From: Candidatus Scatomorpha stercoravium
GTDB lineage: Bacteria; Bacillota; Clostridia; Oscillospirales; Oscillospiraceae
NCBI GenBank assembly: GCA_018716005.1
Contig: DVKN01000082.1
Coordinates: 1-13,321, forward strand
Length of the DNA stretch: 13,321 nucleotides
Reading direction: 5' to 3'
The notes under the pieces were generated by a model, which was not told the DNA's origin, made no database searches, and worked only from the letters and a program-made list of their open reading frames with translations. The position numbers were made by a program, and so were the translations under genes. This document shows positions 6,704-13,193 of this stretch, piece by piece; within the stretch, counting starts at the first letter, position 1; each line of letters begins with the position of its first letter.

Positions 6704-7281
6704 CACAGCGCCCCCTTGGTGCTGGGTAAATCCTCGCCCGTCACGGCGACGGCCGCCTTTAGAGCGCGGGCGAGGGCCTTGAACATGGCCTCGATGATGT
6801 GGTGCGAATTCACGCCGTCGAGCTGCCTAATATGCAGGGCGAACATCCCGGAATTGCAGAACGCCTGCATGAACTCGCGCACGAGCTCCGTGTCGAAATC
6901 CCCGACGCGCCCGGCGGGAATCTCCGCCGAATAGCGCAGGCAGGGCCGCCCGGAGAGGTCTACGGCGCAGAGCGCGAGCGCCTCGTCCATCGGGATTATC
7001 GCCTGCCCGTAGCGCTCTATGCCGCGCTTATCGCCGAGGGCTTCTCGCAGCGCCTCGCCCAGCGCGAGGCCGACGTCCTCGACCGTGTGGTGGCCGTCGA
7101 CCTCCAGGTCGCCCAAACATTTGAGCGTTATCCCGAAGCCGCCGTGCCGCGCGAGCTGCGCGAGCATATGGTCGAAGAAGCCAATCCCCGTCGAAATCTC
7201 CGCCGCCCCGCCGTCAAGCGAGAGCGTCAGCGCTATGTCCGTCTCGTTGGTCCTGCGATTTATCGTGGCGGTCCTTGCCAT
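6703..7281 (-). CDS. hisB: Imidazoleglycerol-phosphate dehydratase, monofunctional
   Basis: Dehydrates imidazole glycerol phosphate to imidazole acetol phosphate using Mn. It has 192 residues from the ATG at 7281. Metal-binding motifs are GIGFFDHML (32-40), DGHHTVED (62-69), and NSHHIIEA (158-165), with the usual C-terminal PSTKGAL. Earlier in-frame starts exist (GTG 7290, ATG 7287, read MMYMART), but the family usually begins MARTATI and GGTGA lies 5 bases before the 7281 ATG; the choice is not certain. No N-terminal HAD phosphatase domain is fused, unlike the bifunctional E. coli enzyme, so it cannot supply histidinol-phosphatase. It lies just after hisC. Confidence 0.96.
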   Translation of the reverse strand: MARTATINRRTNETDIALTLSLDGGAAEISTGIGFFDHMLAQLARHGGFGITLKCLGDLEVDGHHTVEDVGLALGEALREALGDKRGIERYGQAIIPMDEALALCAVDLSGRPCLRYSAEIPAGRVGDFDTELVREFMQAFCNSGMFALHIRQLDGVNSHHIIEAMFKALARALKAAVAVTGEDLPSTKGAL

Positions 7282-7286
7282 ATACA

Positions 7287-8342
7287 TCACCCGTTTGCCC
7301 TGTAGATTTCGTCTATCGCCGCGAGCAGCGCTTCCATCTGCTCCGGCGTGCCTATGGTTATGCGCAGGTATTCGCTGAGCGCCCCGCCGAGGTAGCGCAC
7401 GAGGATGCCCCGCGCCTTGAGCGCCGGTTGCAGCTCCTTCGCCTCGAGCGCCGGCGGCTTCGCGAGGACGAAGTTCGCCTTTGAATCCGTGAGATACCAG
7501 CCGCGTTCTTTGAGCGAGGCGGCGAAATTATCCCGCGTTTCGGCGATTTTCGCGCAGTTCGCCTCGTAATACGCGCTCTCCCGCACGGCCGCGATGCCCG
7601 CGGCGAGGGCCGCGCGGTTCACGGAATAGGGGTTCGTCGAGTACTTGAGCTTCCTGAGGTCGGCGATGAGCCCCGCGTCCCCCACGGCGAAGCCGAGCCG
7701 CGCGCCGGCCATGGAGCGGGACTTCGAGAAGGTGCGCACGACGATAAGGTTCGGATACCTCCTCACGAGCGGCAGCGCGCTCGTCCCCCCGAAGGCTACG
7801 TAGGCCTCGTCAATCACGACGACGTTATCGGGGTTGTTCCGGACAATCGCCTCCACGCCCTCGGGCGGCATCTCGACGCCGGTTTGCGCGTTCGGGTTCG
7901 CTATGACGACCATGCTCCCCGCGCCGAAGAAGTCCTCCGGCCGGAGCGAAAAGCCCTCGCGCATGGGCGCGCGCCGCTCTTTTATGCCGTGCAGGGCGCA
8001 GAAGACCTCGTAGAAGCCGTAGGTAATCTCGGGAAAGAGCGCCCCGTCCCGGCCGAAGGCCATGAAGCAGAAGTTCAGTATGTCGTCCGAGCCGTTCGCG
8101 CAGAGTATCATGTCCGGCTCCACGCCGAGGCTCTCCGCGAGCGCGGCGTCCAGCGCGCGGCAGGCGGCGTCCGGGTAGAGGTTGAGGGCCGTACCCTCCG
8201 CGCCGCGCACGGCCTCGAGCACGCCGGGCCCCGGCGGATACGGGCTCTCGTTGGCGTTGAGCTTTATAAACTCGCCCTTCGGCTGCTCGCCGGGCACGTA
8301 GGCCTCGAGCGAAGCGTAGCGCGGGTTCATGTAGCGGCTCAT
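7287..8342 (-). CDS. hisC: Histidinol-phosphate aminotransferase
   Basis: A PLP-dependent fold-type I aminotransferase that transfers the amino group of glutamate to imidazole acetol phosphate. It has 351 residues, normal for HisC. Landmarks are KLNANESPYPPGP (27-39), the PLP-phosphate segment ANGSDD (82-87), NPNAQTG (149-155), IDEAY with D178, and the Schiff-base lysine K207 in TFSKSRS. GARLGFA follows. The start ATG overlaps the hisD stop as ATGA, with GGGGG about 5 bases upstream. The NPN-A-QTG version differs slightly from the common NPNNPTG but keeps the key Asn. Related aromatic aminotransferases exist, but the operon context supports HisC. Confidence 0.96.
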   Translation of the reverse strand: MSRYMNPRYASLEAYVPGEQPKGEFIKLNANESPYPPGPGVLEAVRGAEGTALNLYPDAACRALDAALAESLGVEPDMILCANGSDDILNFCFMAFGRDGALFPEITYGFYEVFCALHGIKERRAPMREGFSLRPEDFFGAGSMVVIANPNAQTGVEMPPEGVEAIVRNNPDNVVVIDEAYVAFGGTSALPLVRRYPNLIVVRTFSKSRSMAGARLGFAVGDAGLIADLRKLKYSTNPYSVNRAALAAGIAAVRESAYYEANCAKIAETRDNFAASLKERGWYLTDSKANFVLAKPPALEAKELQPALKARGILVRYLGGALSEYLRITIGTPEQMEALLAAIDEIYRANG

Positions 8343-9622
8343 CTGCCCCCGCCGCCTTTCCGGCGCGCGGTGGCGCTGACGGCGTGCCCGTGCAGGCCCT
8401 CGCTGTCGGCGAAGAGGGCCGCGGCGTCCGCGGCGGCCTCGAGCGCTTCGGGCGTATAGTAGCTGAAGTAGGAGCGCTTTACGAAGTCCTCGACGCCGAG
8501 CGGGCTCGAGAAGCGGGCCGTGCCCATCGTCGGGAGGGTGTGGTTCGTGCCGGATAGATAGTCGCCGAGCGGCTCGGGGCAGTGGCGGCCGAGGAAGACG
8601 CTGCCCGCGTTCCGGACGCGGCCGAGCCAGGCGAAGGGCTCGTCCACGGCGAGCTCCAGGTGCTCCGGCGCGACGGCGTTCGCCATCTCGACGGCCTCGG
8701 CTATGGTCTTCGTGACGATTATCTTCCCGTTCGCCTCAATCGCGGCGCGGGCAATCTCGTCGCGCGGGAGGACGGCGAGCTGCCGCTCCACCTCGGCCTG
8801 CACTGCCTTCGCGAGCTCCATGGAATCGGTTATGAGTATGGCCGTCGCGAGGCGGTCGTGCTCGGCCTGGCTCAGGAGGTCGGCGGCCATCCAGACGGGA
8901 TCCGATTTGCCGTCGGAGACGATAAGTATCTCGCTCGGCCCGGCTATCATGTCTATCGCGACCTGGCCGAAGACCTGCCTCTTCGCCTCGGCGACGAAGG
9001 CGTTGCCGGGGCCGACAATCTTGTCCACCTGCGGTATCGTCTCCGTGCCGTAGGCGAGCGCGGCGACGGCCTGGGCCCCGCCCACTCGGAAGGCCCTGTC
9101 CACCCCGGCGACCTTCGCCGCCGCGAGTATTACGCCGCTCACCTCGCCGCCGCTCGCGGGCGTGGTCATGACGACCTCCTCCACCCCCGCTATGCGCGCG
9201 GGGACGCAGTTCATGAGGAGGCTGCTCGGATAGGCCGCCGTGCCGCCGGGGATATAGAGCCCCACGCGCCTGAGCGGCAGGACGCGCTGGCCGAGGAGCG
9301 CGCCGTTCTTCCCGCCCATGACGTAGCCGCTCGTGAGCTGCCTCTTGTGGAACTCGCGGATATTCTCCGCGGCGAGCTCCATGACGCGGATGAGCTCCGG
9401 GTCGGCGGCGGCGTAGGCCGCGTCTATCTCCTCCGGCGTCACCTCGAGCGCCGCTCCGGCGGCGTTATCGAACTTCGCGTTGTATTTCATGAGCGCGGCG
9501 TCGCCGTTGGCGCGCACGTCGGCGATTATGTCCGCGACCGCGCCGGAGACGTCCCGGGCGGCGGCCTCGCGGCGGACGAGCTCCGCGTCGGGCGTCTCGC
9601 CCCTTACGAATATCCTGAGCAT
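8339..9622 (-). CDS. hisD: Histidinol dehydrogenase
   Basis: Performs the last two steps, oxidising L-histidinol through histidinal to histidine with two NAD. It has 427 residues, the family norm. Zinc ligands by comparison with E. coli are Q252 and H255 (SQAEHD), D354 (GDYLSGTNH) and H413 (LHGHAVS). The catalytic Glu/His pair is E320-H321 (APEHLEL). The region from YIPGGTAAYPSS to VGPGNAFV is the typical NAD-binding part. Its ATG abuts the hisG stop with no gap, and it has the strongest SD of the operon, AAGGAGG. This suggests it is translated well independently of coupling. Confidence 0.98.
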   Translation of the reverse strand: MLRIFVRGETPDAELVRREAAARDVSGAVADIIADVRANGDAALMKYNAKFDNAAGAALEVTPEEIDAAYAAADPELIRVMELAAENIREFHKRQLTSGYVMGGKNGALLGQRVLPLRRVGLYIPGGTAAYPSSLLMNCVPARIAGVEEVVMTTPASGGEVSGVILAAAKVAGVDRAFRVGGAQAVAALAYGTETIPQVDKIVGPGNAFVAEAKRQVFGQVAIDMIAGPSEILIVSDGKSDPVWMAADLLSQAEHDRLATAILITDSMELAKAVQAEVERQLAVLPRDEIARAAIEANGKIIVTKTIAEAVEMANAVAPEHLELAVDEPFAWLGRVRNAGSVFLGRHCPEPLGDYLSGTNHTLPTMGTARFSSPLGVEDFVKRSYFSYYTPEALEAAADAAALFADSEGLHGHAVSATARRKGGGGR

Positions 9623-10258
9623 TTATTTTCCTCCTTCCGTTATCCCCGCCAGAGCGGCGGCGAGGGCCTCCACCCGCCCGTGCTTGAAGCGGAACGCGGC
9701 CTTATTGCATATGAGGCGGGCGCTGACGGGCAGCACCTCCTCGAGCACCTCGAGCTTGTTCTCCCTGAGCGTCGCGCCGGTCTCCACTATGTCGACTATG
9801 ACGTCGGCGAGGCCGAGTATGGGCGCGAGCTCTATGGAGCCGTTGAGCTTTATTATATCTATCGCCCGGCCGCGGCTGCGGAAATGCCGCGTCGCGATAT
9901 CCGGGTACTTCGTGGCCACGCGCAGCGCGCCTGGCCTCTCGAGCGCGCCGGGGAAGCCGGCGACGCACATCCGGCACCTCCCGAGCCCGAGGTCGAGGAG
10001 CTCGTACACGTCCGCGCCGTGCTCGAGGAGCACGTCCTTCCCGGCGACGCCGGCGTCGGCCGCGCCGCGCTCGACGTATATGGGCACGTCGGCGGGCTTG
10101 ACCCAGAAGAAGCGCAGCGAGCCGTCGTCGCTCTCGAGCACCAGCGCGCGGCTGCCCTCGCGCACTTCGGCGGCGCCCATGCCCGCCTCGCCCAGGAGCC
10201 GGGCGACCTTCTCGCCCAGCCGGCCCTTCGGCAGGGCGATATCCAGCGTCTCAGTCAA
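9623..10258 (-). CDS. hisG: ATP phosphoribosyltransferase, short catalytic form
   Basis: Catalyses the committed first step, PRPP + ATP to PR-ATP. The 211 residues make it the short form (HisG_S), which lacks the C-terminal ACT-like regulatory domain and needs HisZ for activity and feedback control. LDIALPKGRLGE (5-16) is the conserved N-terminus, DAGVAGKDVL (68-77) is a core motif, and DIVETGATLREN (156-167) is the PRPP-binding loop. The start is TTG at 10258. No ATG exists nearby that would keep the LPKGR motif, and GGAGG lies 9 bases before the TTG. The gene overlaps hisZ by 8 bases. The weak start codon may limit HisG output relative to HisZ. Confidence 0.96.
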   Translation of the reverse strand: MTETLDIALPKGRLGEKVARLLGEAGMGAAEVREGSRALVLESDDGSLRFFWVKPADVPIYVERGAADAGVAGKDVLLEHGADVYELLDLGLGRCRMCVAGFPGALERPGALRVATKYPDIATRHFRSRGRAIDIIKLNGSIELAPILGLADVIVDIVETGATLRENKLEVLEEVLPVSARLICNKAAFRFKHGRVEALAAALAGITEGGK

Positions 10259-11360
10259 GGTACTCCACCTCCCCCGCTTCGTCTATGCGCGCCCGGCGGC
10301 GGCAGCGGCAGCGCCCGCCGGAGCGCTCGGCGCGGACGGAATATCCCGCCGCCGTAATCTCCCTCGCCGCGCGCGCCGCGATATGCGGCGGGGCGTCCCC
10401 GGTTATGAGCAGCACGTCGGCGTCGTATCCGGCGGCGTCGTCGTCATAGAGCCGCTCGAGCAGGTTCAGGTACAGTGCGAAGCCGACGGCCCCGCCGCTC
10501 TTCCCGAGGCGCTCGAGGACTTTGTCGTAGCGCCCGCCCGAGAGCACGGCGCTCGGCACGCCGGGCACATAGCCCTTGAAGACCACCCCGTCGTAGTAGT
10601 CCCCGTCCCCGGCGATGGCGAGGTCGAGGTTCACGCCCTCCAGCGCGCCGAAGGCGTCCAGCACCCCGGCGAGCTCCGTGAGCTCCCCGACGGCCCTCTC
10701 GGTCGCGGCGTTCACGCTGAGCTCCGCGAGGGCGGGCAGGTTCTCCCTCAGCGGCCCGTAGAGGCCCACCGCGCGGCACAGCCGCTCCACCGGCGCGCCG
10801 GATATCCCGGCGGCGGCGCATACGGCCCGGACGCCGTGCGCGTTGCGCTGCGACACCGCGCGCATTATCTCCGCCGCGGCCCTGGCCGGGGCCCCGACGG
10901 CGTCTATGAGGCCGTTGATGTAGCCCATGTGCGTAATATCCAGCACGCCGCCCGGCTCTATCGCGTCGAGCGCGGCGCGGGCAATCGCGGCGGCCTCGCC
11001 GACGGCGTAGGCGTCCACCTCGCCCAGATACTCGAGCCCGGCCTGCGTAATCTCCTGGAAGCCCAGCTGCCTGTCCGGCGCGCGGTATACGCTCTCGTCG
11101 TAGTAGACGCGCACGCTCCCGCCCGGCGGCGGCGTGAGGTTCTTCGCTATCGACAGCGTGACGTCCGGCTTGAGCGCCATGAGCCGCCCGTTTGTGTCCG
11201 TAAACGTAATGACCCCGCCCGGCGGGAGCAGTCCGCGGTTGTCCGCGTAGAGGTCGTACTCCTCGAACTTGCTCATTCGGTAGGGGCGGTAGCCATATCG
11301 CGAGCAGAGCGCGCGGAAGGCGCGCACCAGCTTCTCCTCGCGGGAGAGTATATCTTCCAT
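10251..11360 (-). CDS. hisZ: ATP phosphoribosyltransferase regulatory subunit
   Basis: HisZ is a catalytically inactive histidyl-tRNA synthetase paralogue that assembles with short HisG and mediates histidine feedback. It has 369 residues. The class II synthetase-like core is visible: KPDVTLSIAK (64-73), the motif-2-like YYDESVYR (86-93), and the QLGFQEITQAGLEYLG strand (98-113). It also has GDYYDGVVFKGY, corresponding to the HisRS GLDYYTG region, and SGGRYDKV. The last about 60 residues keep only a reduced anticodon-domain-like piece (DADVLLITGD) and end with an unusual Cys/Arg cluster, RCRCRRRARID. It is the first gene of the operon, with AGAGG 9 bases before the ATG. A true HisRS is unlikely because it is short, operon-linked and next to short HisG. 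Confidence 0.95.
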   Translation of the reverse strand: MEDILSREEKLVRAFRALCSRYGYRPYRMSKFEEYDLYADNRGLLPPGGVITFTDTNGRLMALKPDVTLSIAKNLTPPPGGSVRVYYDESVYRAPDRQLGFQEITQAGLEYLGEVDAYAVGEAAAIARAALDAIEPGGVLDITHMGYINGLIDAVGAPARAAAEIMRAVSQRNAHGVRAVCAAAGISGAPVERLCRAVGLYGPLRENLPALAELSVNAATERAVGELTELAGVLDAFGALEGVNLDLAIAGDGDYYDGVVFKGYVPGVPSAVLSGGRYDKVLERLGKSGGAVGFALYLNLLERLYDDDAAGYDADVLLITGDAPPHIAARAAREITAAGYSVRAERSGGRCRCRRRARIDEAGEVEYLD

Positions 11361-11385
11361 TGCCTCTTGCCTCTCGGTCGTACTT

Positions 11386-11427
11386 TACTATGCTAATGTG
11401 GTAGCACGCTAATATACTACCACATAA
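11386..11427. promoter_or_regulatory. Candidate operator array over the his promoter
   Basis: ATGTGGTAG (11396-11404) and CTACCACAT (11417-11425) are perfect 9-bp inverted arms with a 12-base spacer holding the -10 region. Inside lies the small palindrome TAGCACGCTA (11402-11411). GCTAAT occurs at 11392 and 11408, and the surrounding 16-base units match at 12 of 16 positions. Such layered symmetry over a promoter suggests a repressor, presumably responsive to histidine. No candidate repressor is encoded next to it except the XRE protein, and nothing links the two. Confidence 0.55.
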
Positions 11428-11441
11428 TCCTCAGATGTCAA
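11411..11441 (-). promoter_or_regulatory. Promoter of the histidine operon
   Basis: On the minus strand, TTGACA (11436-11441) is perfect. The -10 is either TATATT (11411-11416, spacer 19) or TAGTAT (11414-11419, spacer 16); neither is ideal, which is typical of a regulated promoter. The murI stop codon TGA (11438-11440) lies inside the -35. The leader to the hisZ ATG is only about 45 bases, too short for a T-box or a leader-peptide attenuator. Confidence 0.75.
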
Positions 11442-12232
11442 GCTTTTTCTGCGGTGAACGCGCCGCCGAGGAAGATATCCGCGAGGCGGCAGAAGCCCTC
11501 CGTGTCCCCCGTGACGAGGCAGCGCGTGCTCCCCCCGGCCGAGCGCGGGTTCAGCAGGCCCTCCTCCGCGAGGCGGCGGGCGCATTCCCCGGCCCCGGCC
11601 GCGCCGGAATTTATGAGCTCCACGCCCGGCAGGCGCTCGCGGAAGCGCTCCGTGAGCAGGGGGAAATGCGTGCAGCCGAGAATCAGCGCGTCGACCCCGG
11701 CGCTTATGAAGGGCGCGGCGGCCTCGTCTACGGCGCGCTCAAGCTCCGCGTCCCCGGCCGAGATGCGCCCGGCCTCTATGAGCGGCACGAGCGCGGAGTT
11801 GCCGCGCGAGACGACCTCCACGCCCGGCCTCGCGGCCTCGAGCGCGCGCGGGAAGGCCCCCGTCCGCGCGGTGGCCTCCGTCGAGAGGACGCCGATGCGG
11901 CCCGTGACGCTCGCTCTCGCGGCCGCCTCCGCCGCCGGGGCTATCACCCCCGCGGCCTCGACCCCGGCCGCCCCGCCCGTCTCGGCGAGGCAGGCGGAGG
12001 TTATGGTGCCGCAGGCGACGAGCAGGAACTTTATCTCCGCGCGCTCCGCCAGGCGGCGGGCGCAGTCCATGGATAGGGCCCGTATCTCGTCCGTATCCCG
12101 GCCCCCATACGGCACGCGCGCCGTGTCCGCGAAGAAGACGATATCCTCCCCGGGCAGCAGCGCGCGCAGTGAACGGACGGCGGTGAGCCCGCCGACGCCT
12201 GTATCCAGTACTCCTATTGCTCTATTGTCCAT
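11438..12232 (-). CDS. murI: Glutamate racemase
   Basis: Makes D-glutamate for peptidoglycan from L-glutamate with two catalytic cysteines and no cofactor. It has 264 residues, a normal length. Visible features are D10 in LDTGVGGL, VPYGGR (40-45), the first catalytic Cys C74 in VACGTITS, and the second, C187, with H189 in LGCTHFPLL. The usual ACNT motif reads ACGT, so the substrate-contacting Asn is Gly75. It is the third gene of a tight unit, 3 bases after the peptidase stop, with GAGGTGA before the ATG. Its stop lies in the his promoter and no terminator follows, so its transcript may continue into the his operon. A broader Asp/Glu racemase activity is possible. Confidence 0.93.
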   Translation of the reverse strand: MDNRAIGVLDTGVGGLTAVRSLRALLPGEDIVFFADTARVPYGGRDTDEIRALSMDCARRLAERAEIKFLLVACGTITSACLAETGGAAGVEAAGVIAPAAEAAARASVTGRIGVLSTEATARTGAFPRALEAARPGVEVVSRGNSALVPLIEAGRISAGDAELERAVDEAAAPFISAGVDALILGCTHFPLLTERFRERLPGVELINSGAAGAGECARRLAEEGLLNPRSAGGSTRCLVTGDTEGFCRLADIFLGGAFTAEKA

Positions 12233-12235
12233 TTC

Positions 12236-12682
12236 TCACCTCTTCGCGGAGGGCCCGCTCGCCCCGCCGCGCCCCGGCGGGGATTTACCCGCGCCCTCGG
12301 ACAGGTCGAGCCCGCCCCGGCGCAGCAGCTCCAGGCTCGCGGGCGAGGCCTTGCCGATGAAATCCTCGAGGAAGGCGTCGCAGTCCCTGTAGAGCGGGAT
12401 CCTGTCCCCCCTCCCGCCGCCCGGCGCGGGGGCGCTGAGGGTAATCTTCCCGTCGGCCGCGGCCTCGAGCTCGCCGAGCTCCACGTCGTCGCGGTAAAAG
12501 TGCTGGCCCTCCAGGTGCTCGAGCTCATGGCGCAGCCCGGCGGCGCGCTTCTCCGGCGAGAAGCGCGAGTTCACATAGATGGTGAAGGTGCCGTCCCCGT
12601 TGGAGACGGCGACGCTGGGCGAAGCCATATTGGGGAACTCAACCAGCCTCACCCAGTAGTCCACGCCCTCGATATAGGCCAT
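12236..12682 (-). CDS. ImmA/IrrE-like zinc metallopeptidase domain protein
   Basis: A 148-residue protein with an HExxH zinc motif, H52-E53-L-E-H56, and acidic residues E71/E73 in ELGELEAAAD as candidates for the third ligand. This arrangement, together with an XRE-type gene directly upstream, matches ImmA/IrrE-family peptidases. In known systems such as ImmA-ImmR of ICEBs1, the peptidase cleaves the partner repressor. The N-terminal part, about residues 8-48, is beta-rich, with the FTIYVNSRFSPEKRAAGLRHE lead-in typical of the family. The C-terminal about 60 residues are Gly/Pro/Arg-rich and probably disordered. Its ATG overlaps the regulator stop by one base (TGATG), so the two are translationally coupled. 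No phage or conjugative genes are nearby. The substrate is not known; cleavage of the XRE partner is inference. Confidence 0.8.
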   Translation of the reverse strand: MAYIEGVDYWVRLVEFPNMASPSVAVSNGDGTFTIYVNSRFSPEKRAAGLRHELEHLEGQHFYRDDVELGELEAAADGKITLSAPAPGGGRGDRIPLYRDCDAFLEDFIGKASPASLELLRRGGLDLSEGAGKSPPGRGGASGPSAKR

Positions 12683-13065
12683 CAGTCCTTCTGCATCTCC
12701 TCTATCATGCGCACTATGGCCTCAACCTGCTCCCTGGTCGCCTTACGGGTGGCGGAGAAGAGCATCCTCTGCTCGGGGCGGTTGCGCAGCTCCTCGAGGT
12801 AGCCGGCCAGCTCGCGCTCGATGGGGTCGTCGGAGAGGTTAGGCGAGGGGCTCTTGCCCAGCAGGAAGTCGGTGGAGACGCCGAGGTAGTCGGCGATGCG
12901 CGAGGCCGTCTCGGCGTTCACGCCCTTGGCGCGGCCCTTGCGCAGCTCGGTCATGAAGCTGCGGCTCATGCCGAGGTCGGCGCTCATCTTGGAGCCGGAG
13001 ATGCCGCGCTCACGAAGCAGCCCGTCTATCCTTTCGCCTATGTTTATGCTGTTATTGTTGCTCAT
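12682..13065 (-). CDS. XRE-family helix-turn-helix regulator
   Basis: A 127-residue DNA-binding protein. Residues about 9-71 are a HTH_3 (Cro/cI-like) domain: IGERIDGLLRERG, SKMSADLGMSRSFMTELRKG with the recognition helix near 34-43, then ASRIADYLGVSTDFLLGK, the usual end of such domains. The second half (about 80-127) is helical and charged (ERELAGYLEELRNRPEQ, REQVEAIVRMIEEMQ), probably for dimerisation or for recognition by a peptidase. AAAGGTGA lies about 7 bases before the ATG. It has a strong promoter upstream and is followed by the ImmA/IrrE-like gene with a one-base overlap. It probably represses its own promoter. The direct target sites are not clear. Confidence 0.93.
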   Translation of the reverse strand: MSNNNSINIGERIDGLLRERGISGSKMSADLGMSRSFMTELRKGRAKGVNAETASRIADYLGVSTDFLLGKSPSPNLSDDPIERELAGYLEELRNRPEQRMLFSATRKATREQVEAIVRMIEEMQKD

Positions 13066-13135
13066 CGTATCTCACCTTTTAAAGTATTCTCGGCGGCCGC
13101 GCCGCGCGGGACGTGCGGGTAATCCTTCTGATACT

Positions 13136-13164
13136 ATTTTATTACAAACAGTTGTGCGTGTCAA
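13136..13164 (-). promoter_or_regulatory. SigA-type promoter of the XRE-peptidase-murI unit
   Basis: On the minus strand, TTGACA (13159-13164), a 17-base spacer and TAAAAT (13136-13141). The spacer contains ACAACTGTTTGT, a weak dyad with ACAA/TTGT arms that could be an operator for the XRE protein, but the symmetry is limited. The leader of about 65 bases contains a very GC-rich stretch with a short CGGCG/CGCCG hairpin (about 13091-13104). Confidence 0.8.
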
Positions 13165-13193
13165 GAGTAAAGTGAAGTTGATTTGCCGCGAAA

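Noticed and set aside
8582..10357. Plus-strand open frame of 591 codons opposite hisD and hisG
   Set aside because: Antisense to hisD and hisG, which carry complete active-site motifs; composition is typical of a shadow frame.
9480..11396. Plus-strand open frame of 638 codons opposite hisG and hisZ
   Set aside because: Same reason: it is antisense to recognised his genes and has no recognisable motif or good SD.
11392..11425. CIRCE/HrcA-type heat-shock operator over the his promoter
   Set aside because: The TTAGC-like half is present, but the full CIRCE inverted repeat (TTAGCACTC, 9 bases, GAGTGCTAA) is not.
12236..13065. Prophage or integrative element remnant suggested by the XRE and ImmA-like pair
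   Set aside because: No integrase, attachment-site repeats or other mobile genes are visible. The pair is directly joined to murI and flanked by housekeeping genes, and base composition looks the same.
13088..13110. GC-rich dyad in the XRE gene leader as a terminator or riboswitch
   Set aside because: The arms are only about 5 bp in a GC-rich stretch, with no U-tract and no recognisable riboswitch motif.
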